This document shows positions 9,975-17,115 of a stretch of 64,000 nucleotides of DNA, piece after piece (position 1 is the stretch's first letter; the number at the start of each line of letters is the position of its first letter). The notes beneath the pieces are model-generated. The model made no database searches. It was not told the origin of the DNA and saw only the letters and a list, made by a program, of their open reading frames with translations. The DNA lies in NCBI GenBank assembly GCA_017625835.1, contig JAGAKF010000099.1:27695-91694 (forward strand), in the 5' to 3' direction. The translations under genes were made by a program, and so were the position numbers. The stretch comes from Clostridia bacterium. GTDB lineage: Bacteria > Bacillota > Clostridia > Oscillospirales > Acutalibacteraceae.

Positions 9975-11153
9975 CTATTTCAGTTTATAGTTTTTACCCG
10001 CCTGAAGCTCGACGAGGTCGAAAAGTTCAAGCTCGGTCATTGCACAGGCGAAGGCACTGACGCCGAGACCTGTTTTCATAATCAATTCTTCCATCTGCAT
10101 TTCGCAGTTTTCAAACGCACGGTAAACCTTACGTGCATTTTCGCTCAGACCCTCAGGCTCTGATTTTTCAAGCGGTTTCGGTTCTTCTTTCGGTACGGTT
10201 TTCTGCGGTGTTGTGTCGGCTTTGTACTCTCCCATTCTCAGGACAGTTTCAATATCCTCCGCCCTGATCAGATCAGGATAAACCATCGCATATTCTCCGA
10301 GGACATCAAGCGCGCTGAAAACAGGCTTTGCTCCGTCCCTGATGAGTTTATTTGCACCATTAAAACCGCTGAAAAGAATATCGCCCGGAACGGCAAAGAC
10401 ATCTCTGCCCTGCTCAAGCGCATGGTTTGCCGTAATCAGCGATCCGCTCTTTTCGCCTGCTTCAATTACGAGAGTACCGTACGAAAGACCCGAAATAATT
10501 CTGTTGCGGATCGGGAAATTCGGTGCAACTCCCGCTGTACCCGGCGGAAACTCCGTTACAAGAGCTCCGTTTTCCGAAATCTGCTTTCTCAGAGCGATAT
10601 TTGCAACGGGATACGTGCAGTCAAGGCCGCAGCCGAGGACGGCAACCGTTTTGCCTCCCGTTTCCAAAGCTCCGATATGAGACTCCGAATCTATTCCCAG
10701 CGCACCACCGCTGACAACAAGCGCACCCGAACGGGTAAGTGAAGCTGAAAGTCTGCGGGCTATATGGGCACTGTTGAGGGTTGGCTTACGCGTTCCGACA
10801 ACGGCAATGGTTATTTTGTTTTTCAAACAGTCCAAATCTCCGTTTACATAAAGAACCAATGGAAAATTAGGCAGTTTGAAAAGCATGGACGGATAATCAC
10901 CGTCGACAGGAGTAACCACTTGCCAATTATTCTTAACGCAGGTTTTAAAGATATTCTCGCTCTTTGTCAAATCCTGATTTCCGAGCTTTGCGATCTGGCG
11001 TGCGGTAAATATGCCCGATAAACGCCATTCGGTCTCGCCTGCAAAGTACAGCGCACGTGCCGAGCCGAAGTAAGAAACGATTTCATCAGTACGTATTGAG
11101 GTGTTTATTCCCAAAGCCTGCTGAAGCCATATCCAGTAAATTTTGTCGTTCAT
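9975..11153 (-). CDS. dprA: DNA-processing protein DprA
   Basis: 392 residues. DprA loads RecA on incoming single-stranded DNA in natural transformation. The order seen is an N-terminal helical (SAM-like) region, the Rossmann core with VVGTRKPT, SGGALGIDSESHIGAL, GCGLDCTYP and PIRNRIISGLS, and a C-terminal winged helix from about residue 330. The ATG overlaps the stop of the upstream SpoU methyltransferase (ATGA). DprA is also kept in species never shown to be competent, so its presence is not proof of transformation. Confidence 0.96.
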   Translation of the reverse strand: MNDKIYWIWLQQALGINTSIRTDEIVSYFGSARALYFAGETEWRLSGIFTARQIAKLGNQDLTKSENIFKTCVKNNWQVVTPVDGDYPSMLFKLPNFPLVLYVNGDLDCLKNKITIAVVGTRKPTLNSAHIARRLSASLTRSGALVVSGGALGIDSESHIGALETGGKTVAVLGCGLDCTYPVANIALRKQISENGALVTEFPPGTAGVAPNFPIRNRIISGLSYGTLVIEAGEKSGSLITANHALEQGRDVFAVPGDILFSGFNGANKLIRDGAKPVFSALDVLGEYAMVYPDLIRAEDIETVLRMGEYKADTTPQKTVPKEEPKPLEKSEPEGLSENARKVYRAFENCEMQMEELIMKTGLGVSAFACAMTELELFDLVELQAGKNYKLK

Positions 11154-11938
11154 CTTCTCACCATCTCCCAGATAAGAATTGCCGCCGCTGTTGAAGCATT
11201 GAGCGATTCTGCTCTGCCGTCCATAGGAATTGTAACCCTCTTTTTGCAGGCTGACATTGTTGCCTGCGTAATGCCGTTTCCTTCGTTACCGATAACGCAG
11301 ACAGCACCGTCAGACATATCAACGTCCGTAATAAGCTCTGCCGAGCTGTCGGGGGTTGAGGCAAGGGTGAGCAAGCCTTTTTCGTTAAGCATCTTCACAA
11401 ATTCATTCGCTTTTTCGCAGGAATAAACAGGAATTCTTAACGCTGAACCCATAGACGCTCTGAGTGCCTTCGGGTTGTAGATATCGCATCCGCCGCAGAC
11501 GAATATTCCGTCAATTCCGAGAGCTTCCGCAGTTCGGCTGACGGCTCCGAGGTTGGACGGATCCTGAACATTTTCGAGAAAAATGTACTTGCCGTTCGTC
11601 TTAATCTCTGCCGTTTCGGCGTTCCTGTTTTCGGCTTTACAAAGACAGAATATGCCCTGAGGATTCTGCGTGTCCGAAAGTCTTGAAGAAATTTCTTCGC
11701 TGATTTCGTAAGTTTCCTGTGCCTGAGCGATAATCTTTTCCGCGTAAGAGGCGTACTTTTCCAAAGCCTTTGAAGTAAAAAAAGCTCTGTAAACGGTAAC
11801 GTTATTTTCCGCCGCATCGGCACAAAGACGCGCACCCTCGAGGAAGAAAAGTCCCGATTCGCGACGCACTTTTGCGCTGTCACGAACACTTACGGCATAT
11901 TTGATTTTTTCATTCTGCTTCGCCGTCAGACGTTCCAT
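11150..11938 (-). CDS. SpoU/TrmH-family RNA 2'-O-methyltransferase
   Basis: 262 residues, first gene of the dprA-topA-smc operon. An N-terminal substrate-binding domain (FFLEGARLC near residue 35) precedes the SPOUT knot with motif 1 NVQDPSNLGAVSRTAEALG, motif 2 VIGNEGNGI and motif 3 IPMDGRAESLNAS. Such enzymes methylate ribose 2'-OH in rRNA or tRNA using SAM; the target base is not certain. The ATG at 11938 fits the AAGGGG site 8-9 nt upstream better than an in-frame GTG at 11947, which is part of that site. A second SpoU protein (rlmB) lies at 16162. Confidence 0.9.
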   Translation of the reverse strand: MERLTAKQNEKIKYAVSVRDSAKVRRESGLFFLEGARLCADAAENNVTVYRAFFTSKALEKYASYAEKIIAQAQETYEISEEISSRLSDTQNPQGIFCLCKAENRNAETAEIKTNGKYIFLENVQDPSNLGAVSRTAEALGIDGIFVCGGCDIYNPKALRASMGSALRIPVYSCEKANEFVKMLNEKGLLTLASTPDSSAELITDVDMSDGAVCVIGNEGNGITQATMSACKKRVTIPMDGRAESLNASTAAAILIWEMVRR

Positions 11939-12004
11939 TTTCGGCACCCCTTTTCTGAAAAATGTTGCACACAGGCATAAAAAATAACTGCTGAGTCTTA
12001 CTTA

Positions 12005-12044
12005 TAAAAAGACAAATTCACGCCCCCTATAAATCAGGGGCGTG
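12005..12044 (-). terminator. Terminator of infC-rpmI-rplT
   Basis: An 8-bp perfect stem CACGCCCC / GGGGCGTG (12037-12044 with 12019-12026) with a 10-nt loop, followed on the minus strand by AATTTGTCTTTTT. It lies just after the rplT stop and separates the ribosomal operon from the SpoU-dprA operon. Confidence 0.9.
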
Positions 12045-12055
12045 ATATAAGCTTA

Positions 12056-12412
12056 TTATTTAAGAGCTGCCTTAGCCTTCTCTGTGAGAGCTGTGAATGC
12101 AGCAGGATCAGCGATTGCGATCTCTGAAAGCATCTTACGGTTAAGTGTGATGCCAGCCTTGTTGAGGCCGTTCATGAATGTTGAATAGTTCATGCCGTTC
12201 ATCTTGCAAGCTGCTGAAATTCTTGTGATCCAGAGACGACGGAAGTCGCGCTTCTTCTGCTTACGTCCGACGTATGCATACTGTCCGGACTTCATAACTG
12301 CCTGCTTAGCAGTTTTGAAAAGACTTGACTTTGAGCCATAGTAGCCCTTAGCCATTTTCATTACTTTATTTCTTCTCTTACGAGTCATGGTAGCGCCTTT
12401 AATACGAGCCAT
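12056..12412 (-). CDS. rplT: 50S ribosomal protein L20
   Basis: 118 residues, the full family length, starting [24 protein letters not shown] and very basic at the N-terminus, which threads into 23S rRNA during early 50S assembly. L20 is the known autogenous repressor of the infC-rpmI-rplT operon in Firmicutes and proteobacteria. The start ATG has GGAGG 9 nt upstream. Last gene of the operon, followed at once by a strong terminator. Confidence 0.99.
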   Translation of the reverse strand: MARIKGATMTRKRRNKVMKMAKGYYGSKSSLFKTAKQAVMKSGQYAYVGRKQKKRDFRRLWITRISAACKMNGMNYSTFMNGLNKAGITLNRKMLSEIAIADPAAFTALTEKAKAALK

Positions 12413-12471
12413 GGTAAGTTACCTCCAATTTTAAAATTTAATTTGCTTTTGCTGCCGTAAGCAGCACGTTC

Positions 12472-12669
12472 TTATTTGTAAGGAATCAAACGCTTGATCT
12501 GCTTAACGTTTGTTGTGTCAGCAACAACTGTCTGACGAAGACCTCTCTTACGCTTTGTTGTCTTCTTGTTAAGGATGTGTGACTTGTTAGCGTGGCCACG
12601 GATCGGCTTACCGTTCTTAGAAAGCTTAAAGCGCTTCTTAGCACCGCTGTGAGTTTTAATTTTAGGCAT
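12472..12669 (-). CDS. rpmI: 50S ribosomal protein L35
   Basis: 65 residues, [20 protein letters not shown] at the start and the usual basic [15 protein letters not shown] stretch. Middle gene of infC-rpmI-rplT with AAGGAGG before the ATG. Component of the large ribosomal subunit. Confidence 0.99.
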   Translation of the reverse strand: MPKIKTHSGAKKRFKLSKNGKPIRGHANKSHILNKKTTKRKRGLRQTVVADTTNVKQIKRLIPYK

Positions 12670-12685
12670 GGTTTTTTCCTCCTTA

Positions 12686-13207
12686 TTAATTCTTGGATGA
12701 TTTGGCTGCTAAAAACATCAGCATCGAACGTCCTTCGAGTTTTGCGGGTTTTTCTACTGTACCGAACTCTTCGCAAGCTTCTGCGAATTTGCTCATTGTT
12801 ACCAGACCGTTTTCCGGATGAGCCATTTCACGGCCGCGGAATCTGATTGAAACCTTAACTCTGTTTCCACCCTTCAGGAACTTGATGGCGTGGCCAACCT
12901 TTGTTTCGAAGTCGTGTGTGTCAATATTGAGCGACAGACGAACCTCTTTGATTTCAATAACTCTTTGGTTTTTCTTGGCTTCTTTTTCACGCTTTGCCTG
13001 TTCAAAGCGATACTTGCCGTAATCCATAATTTTGCAGACAGGCGGTTTTGCCTGAGGCGCAATTTTAACAAGGTCAGTATTCTTTTCTTCCGCAAGGCGC
13101 AAAGCTTCTTCAATCGGCATAACGCCAAGCTGATTGCCTTCAGAGTCGATTACTCTGACTTCCTTGTCACGGATTTCTTCATTGATCTGAGTTTCTTTCG
13201 TAGCGAT
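12686..13207 (-). CDS. infC: Translation initiation factor IF-3, probable ATC start codon
   Basis: About 173 residues. The N-domain ([21 protein letters not shown]), the linker and the C-domain ([18 protein letters not shown]) are complete. IF-3 binds the 30S subunit, prevents premature 50S joining and rejects non-standard start codons. GGAGG at 13217-13221 lies 9 nt before ATC (13205-13207) but only 3 nt before the in-frame TTG at 13213, so ATC fits better. Most infC genes use AUU, AUC or AUA so that IF-3 limits its own synthesis. A TTG start would add two residues. The ATC choice is an inference from spacing and the family habit. Confidence 0.9.
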   Translation of the reverse strand: MATKETQINEEIRDKEVRVIDSEGNQLGVMPIEEALRLAEEKNTDLVKIAPQAKPPVCKIMDYGKYRFEQAKREKEAKKNQRVIEIKEVRLSLNIDTHDFETKVGHAIKFLKGGNRVKVSIRFRGREMAHPENGLVTMSKFAEACEEFGTVEKPAKLEGRSMLMFLAAKSSKN

Positions 13208-13230
13208 GTTCAAGCACCTCCAAATGCTTA

Positions 13231-13273
13231 ATAATAAAAATCAAAGCACGGATGGAACATACCCCACCCGTGC
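13231..13273 (-). promoter_or_regulatory. Attenuator hairpin in the infC leader (L20-leader type)
   Basis: On the minus strand a 10-bp stem GCACGGGTGG / CCATCCGTGC (one G-T pair) is followed by TTTGATTTTTATTATT, an intrinsic terminator placed before infC. The roughly 140-nt leader from the promoter to this hairpin has further pairing segments, such as GGTTCGTTCCCACC. In Firmicutes L20 binds such a leader to end transcription when in excess; that role here is inferred from position and architecture. Confidence 0.7.
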
Positions 13274-13373
13274 AAAATCACATAATACAAGACGGAAAAC
13301 CGCCATTGAATATTGACCGCACGGACGAGAACCGTTAAGGTGGGAACGAACCATTCCACTTTGTTGTGCAAGT

Positions 13374-13402
13374 ATTTTAACACCATATCCGCGCTTTGTC
13401 AA
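13374..13402 (-). promoter_or_regulatory. Sigma-A promoter of infC-rpmI-rplT
   Basis: TTGACA (13397-13402) and TAAAAT (13374-13379) on the minus strand with a 17-nt spacer. Transcription would begin near 13367 and run through the attenuator leader into infC. Confidence 0.85.
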
Positions 13403-13420
13403 TACCTTTTTTAAAATTAT

Positions 13421-16165
13421 TTAACGTGATGAAAGAATCTTTGTTACCCCTGCAAAAACAGCCGAGAAAAACAGCTGAATAAAGATAACAAAAATCGCAG
13501 GAAGATCCGCTACAACATTAATTACCGAGAGAACCAGCATAATTATGAAGTTCATCAGAATTCCGATAAGCATAAGCGTATTCGAAATTTTGAACACGTG
13601 CCGCAGCATATCCGCAACACAAAACGTTCTCATAAAAGTATATGTCGTTCCGTCATTGATGGCGACTGCTCTGGAATTGAGCTTCGGACGTGACTTGTAT
13701 TTTTTGAATACACGACTGGAAGCTGAACCCAGGATTTTGATATTATCAAGTCGCATATCGTAGCAATGCGAAAGCATTACATCGGTAACGTTCGGGTCAC
13801 AGTTGCGGACAAGAATCGTAACGCCTGCATCGCGCAGTTTTTTAAGATACGGCACGAGCTTTTTGTTCGGCGCATAGTCAACAACCATCATCGCCGCAAG
13901 CTTATGGGCAATCGCGAGATAAATCACCTCGTGGCCTGACATAAGATACTTGTCCTCGTCAATCGTTTCCGGCACATCGACGTTATGATTGATCATCATC
14001 TGTCTTGTGCCGAGGATAACCTTCTGGCTGTAAATCCAACCCGAAACACCGAGTCTTTCTTCATAACTGAATGATTTTACCGTCGGGAGAATGTCACGTC
14101 TGTTGACAACCATCTGGTCAAAAACGCCCGTCAACGGTCCGCCCGAGCGGATAACCATCGCCGCCGCGTAAAGCATCGCGTCGTCCACACGCACGTTCTT
14201 GAAATCCTTGAATCCGTGCATCGCGCAGAGGTTCTGGTCAAACAAGTCCTTACTGTCGAGAATAATAGAATTTGTTCTGCAAAGCTCATTTACTGCATCC
14301 TGGCACGAAATCATTCCGCCGAGTTTATTGAAAGTCTTGTTCGCCCAGCGAAGCGGAAACTGAACAAGAAGAGTTGCGTAAGAAGGCACACACGCCGCAA
14401 ACGTTACAACAAACGCAGCAAAACCTACGGGGAAATTACCGCTTATCGTCCACGCGATAATAAGATTTATCAGGCTCATAAGAGCAATTATGACGAAGAG
14501 AAATTTCATATGCTTATCCGCGTGAGTTTCGCTTGTGCAAAGTTCGATAAGGTGCGACGGAAAGCGTGTTTTGCCCGAATAACGAATCCTCGGGCTTGAT
14601 GATTTGACGTTCTTTCCGAGTTCAACAACGTCTTTATCGTCTGTGATGCCGTCAATACTGTAAAGGCTGTCCTTGTTGGAGCCCGTACACATTTCAAGGG
14701 CATCGGCAGTTCTGCTGAAAGTGATGTAAGAATTAAGCTCAGCCATAAGAAGCGATCCGACACCTGCACCTGCGAAAACGCTGACTGTGTTTTCATCAAG
14801 GAAATAAAGAACAAACATCATAAGCGTCTGCACAAAGCAGAGTATCGAAACTACTGCCGCCGCCGAATTGACATTGAATTTTTTCTTTTTAAGGTTCTCA
14901 AAAGCTGTTACGATCAGCTGATTGCTCGTAATAAGCGAAAGAACTATCGTTACAAAGCCTGAGAAAATTGTAAGTATACTGTCGCCTGCAACGGTTGTTT
15001 CTGCCGCCGCCGCAATACTTGTCAGCATCGCAAAAGCAAGAAGCACGCCCTGAATCATAGCTCGGTGCAGACTTTTCTTCTTCTGAGTGCCGAGATATCT
15101 GCGTACACGTCTGGCATCCTTTATCTGCGAATATTCAACACCGACAAACTCAGGTTCTTCCTTGCGGCGCGGTCTGTCGTCGTTAGTGCCGAACAGGTCA
15201 CCGAGTCTTTCTTTCTCGCTGTCCGTGCCGTAGGGATCGTTTTCGTTTTCATCGCCGAAAAGAACGAAATTGTCAATTTTCGCTTTTCTGCGTTTAAAGA
15301 GTTCCTTTTCCGCTTCGCTTTCTTCAATCTTTTCAGGTTTTTCGTTAAAATCGATATCACCGAAGCCGGGCATTTTGATCTGTCCGCTTTCTTCCTCTTC
15401 GCGGATACGCTTTTTGAAGTCTTCATTATTCGGCGATTTTTCGTCAAAAGCTTCTTCGACTGCAATGATCGTCGGCGCACCCTCGAGATCCGAATCCTCT
15501 TTGCTTATGCCTTTTTTGATAACACGGCCGGGCTTTTCAAAAGAGACATCCTTTGTTTTGCCATCATCGTCTCCTGAAAATGTTATATTCTCGTCGACAC
15601 CATCAATAATGATTGTGTCGTCCTCGTCAAACGTAAAATCCTCATCTACATCAAACTCATCTTCGTCAAAATCGTCGGAATCTTCTTTCAGGAAAAATCT
15701 TTCCTCCTGAGTTTCCGAGTTTTTCAGCGAATTAAGGAAGGATTTTCCCTTAGCAATCAAGCCTTCCGTTGCTGCCAGAAAACTGACGGATTTTTTCTTC
15801 TCTTTTTTCTTTTTCTTTTCCGGGGTTGCTTCGTCATTGAAAATTGATCGGAGACGGTCAGAGTTTCCTTCAGCCTCATCCGGCTGAGCAATATCAACAA
15901 CCTTGATCTCCTCTGTCCTGACAACCTCGGGAATTTCTTCAACAACAGGAATTTCGACAGGCTGAGTGTATTCGACCTCCTCCATCGGAGCGTTTACCTC
16001 AGTCTGCATTTTTTCAGCAATACCCAGTAAGCGGTCAATATCTTCATTCGACCAGATTTTCGCAGGTTCTCCGTTTTCGTCGACGCCTTTCTGACGGCGT
16101 TCTTCTCTTATTTCTTCAAGCAAATTTCGAAGTTCATCTCTGTTCAGTTCAGACAAGGTTTTCAC
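13421..16165 (-). CDS. Large membrane protein with a P-type-ATPase-like core lacking catalytic motifs
   Basis: 914 residues. Residues 1 to about 370 are soluble and very acidic, with low-complexity D/E runs (FDEDEFDVDEDF). Then come several membrane helices, in pairs near 380-480 and 560-630, and two more at the C-terminus (about 860-910). The stretch VPSYATLLVQFPLRWANKTF, GGMISCQDAVNELC and SIILDSKDLF mirrors the segment of P-type ATPases that leads from the CPx helix to the DKTGT phosphorylation site. Here D637 is followed by SKDL rather than KTGT, and the TGDN hinge is replaced by RNCDPNVT (about 787-794). A pseudo-enzyme or regulator is my inference. The GTG start overlaps the rlmB stop; a TTG three codons on has better spacing to AAAGGGG. 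Confidence 0.7.
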   Translation of the reverse strand: MKTLSELNRDELRNLLEEIREERRQKGVDENGEPAKIWSNEDIDRLLGIAEKMQTEVNAPMEEVEYTQPVEIPVVEEIPEVVRTEEIKVVDIAQPDEAEGNSDRLRSIFNDEATPEKKKKKEKKKSVSFLAATEGLIAKGKSFLNSLKNSETQEERFFLKEDSDDFDEDEFDVDEDFTFDEDDTIIIDGVDENITFSGDDDGKTKDVSFEKPGRVIKKGISKEDSDLEGAPTIIAVEEAFDEKSPNNEDFKKRIREEEESGQIKMPGFGDIDFNEKPEKIEESEAEKELFKRRKAKIDNFVLFGDENENDPYGTDSEKERLGDLFGTNDDRPRRKEEPEFVGVEYSQIKDARRVRRYLGTQKKKSLHRAMIQGVLLAFAMLTSIAAAAETTVAGDSILTIFSGFVTIVLSLITSNQLIVTAFENLKKKKFNVNSAAAVVSILCFVQTLMMFVLYFLDENTVSVFAGAGVGSLLMAELNSYITFSRTADALEMCTGSNKDSLYSIDGITDDKDVVELGKNVKSSSPRIRYSGKTRFPSHLIELCTSETHADKHMKFLFVIIALMSLINLIIAWTISGNFPVGFAAFVVTFAACVPSYATLLVQFPLRWANKTFNKLGGMISCQDAVNELCRTNSIILDSKDLFDQNLCAMHGFKDFKNVRVDDAMLYAAAMVIRSGGPLTGVFDQMVVNRRDILPTVKSFSYEERLGVSGWIYSQKVILGTRQMMINHNVDVPETIDEDKYLMSGHEVIYLAIAHKLAAMMVVDYAPNKKLVPYLKKLRDAGVTILVRNCDPNVTDVMLSHCYDMRLDNIKILGSASSRVFKKYKSRPKLNSRAVAINDGTTYTFMRTFCVADMLRHVFKISNTLMLIGILMNFIIMLVLSVINVVADLPAIFVIFIQLFFSAVFAGVTKILSSR

Positions 16166-16932
16166 CCCTTTGCTTTTATTCCTGCTCTCTGTCGTGCGAC
16201 CTCGTACATAAGAACTCCTGCCGCAACCGACGCGTTAAGTGAATTGATTTTGCCTTTCATAGGCATTGATACTGTAAAGTCACATTTTTCCTTGACAAGG
16301 CGGCTGATTCCTCTTCCTTCGGAACCGATTACAAGTCCCACACCGCCGTCGTAGTTCACGCTGCACCAGTCTTCGCCGTCCATATCAGCGGCATAGAACC
16401 AGATACCTCTTTCTTTAAGCTCGTCAATCGTCTGCGCAATGTTCGACACACGTGCAACGGGCACGTACTCAACAGCACCGGCACTCGCCTTGCCGACAAC
16501 ATAGCTCAGCGAAGCGTTTCGGCGTTTCGGAATAATCACACCGTGAACACCTGTTGCTTCCGCCGTACGGATAACGGCACCGAGATTGTGCGGATCTTCA
16601 AGCTCGTCACATATAATAATGAAAGGCTTTTCGCCTCTTTCTTCCGCAAGGGCGAAAATATCGTCAACCGTCGAATACTCGTGCGATGCCGCATATGCCG
16701 CGATACCCTGATGCACGGCTCCGCCACACATAAGGTCAAGCTTTTTGCGGTCAACCTCTTTGATTACGACACCGAGGTCACGGCACTCGGCAATTATTCT
16801 TCCGATTGAGCCGTTACGCTCACCCTTTGAAACAAGAAGAGTGTCAATCGCTCTTCCGCCTCTGAGAGCTTCGCTGACGGCATTTCTTCCGATTATTAAA
16901 TCCTCACGGGGAGAAGTCATTTCTTTTTCCAT
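16162..16932 (-). CDS. rlmB: 23S rRNA (guanosine-2'-O)-methyltransferase RlmB
   Basis: 256 residues from ATG 16932 (GGTGA 5-6 nt upstream; a TTG at 16944 would add four residues). The order is the N-terminal domain starting LIIGRNAVSEALRGG, then the SPOUT fold with ELEDPHNLGAVIRTAEATG, VIGSEGRGI and MPMKGKINSLNAS. These three motifs and the IIGRNAV start are the mark of RlmB, which methylates G2251 (E. coli numbering) of 23S rRNA. Divergent from spoIIE and followed by the coupled pseudo-P-type-ATPase gene. Confidence 0.92.
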   Translation of the reverse strand: MEKEMTSPREDLIIGRNAVSEALRGGRAIDTLLVSKGERNGSIGRIIAECRDLGVVIKEVDRKKLDLMCGGAVHQGIAAYAASHEYSTVDDIFALAEERGEKPFIIICDELEDPHNLGAVIRTAEATGVHGVIIPKRRNASLSYVVGKASAGAVEYVPVARVSNIAQTIDELKERGIWFYAADMDGEDWCSVNYDGGVGLVIGSEGRGISRLVKEKCDFTVSMPMKGKINSLNASVAAGVLMYEVARQRAGIKAKG

Positions 16933-16966
16933 ATTGCTCACCAAATTAAAAATATTAAATCAATAT

Positions 16967-16996
16967 ATTATAACACGGCAATACAGTAAATTACAA
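16967..16996 (-). promoter_or_regulatory. Promoter of rlmB
   Basis: On the minus strand TTGTAA (16991-16996), 18 nt, TATAAT (16967-16972), 35 nt before the rlmB ATG. The -10 box is perfect, the -35 box moderate. Confidence 0.6.
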
Positions 16997-17070
16997 TATG
17001 TTTTTTAAATCAAGTATTTATGATCTTTTTTCCGTTTTATCTGCAATATGATATGACATTATTTTCTTTT

Positions 17071-17100
17071 CTTAAGTTATAGAATTAACTAAAACTTAAG
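17071..17100. promoter_or_regulatory. Inverted repeat ahead of spoIIE
   Basis: CTTAAGTT (17071-17078) and AACTTAAG (17093-17100) form a perfect 8-bp inverted repeat with a 14-nt centre, ending 15 nt before the spoIIE ATG. No T-run follows, so it is not a terminator; an operator or a leader hairpin next to the ribosome site are both possible. No clear Spo0A box was seen. Confidence 0.5.
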
Positions 17101-17115
17101 GAAAGGAACAAAAAT

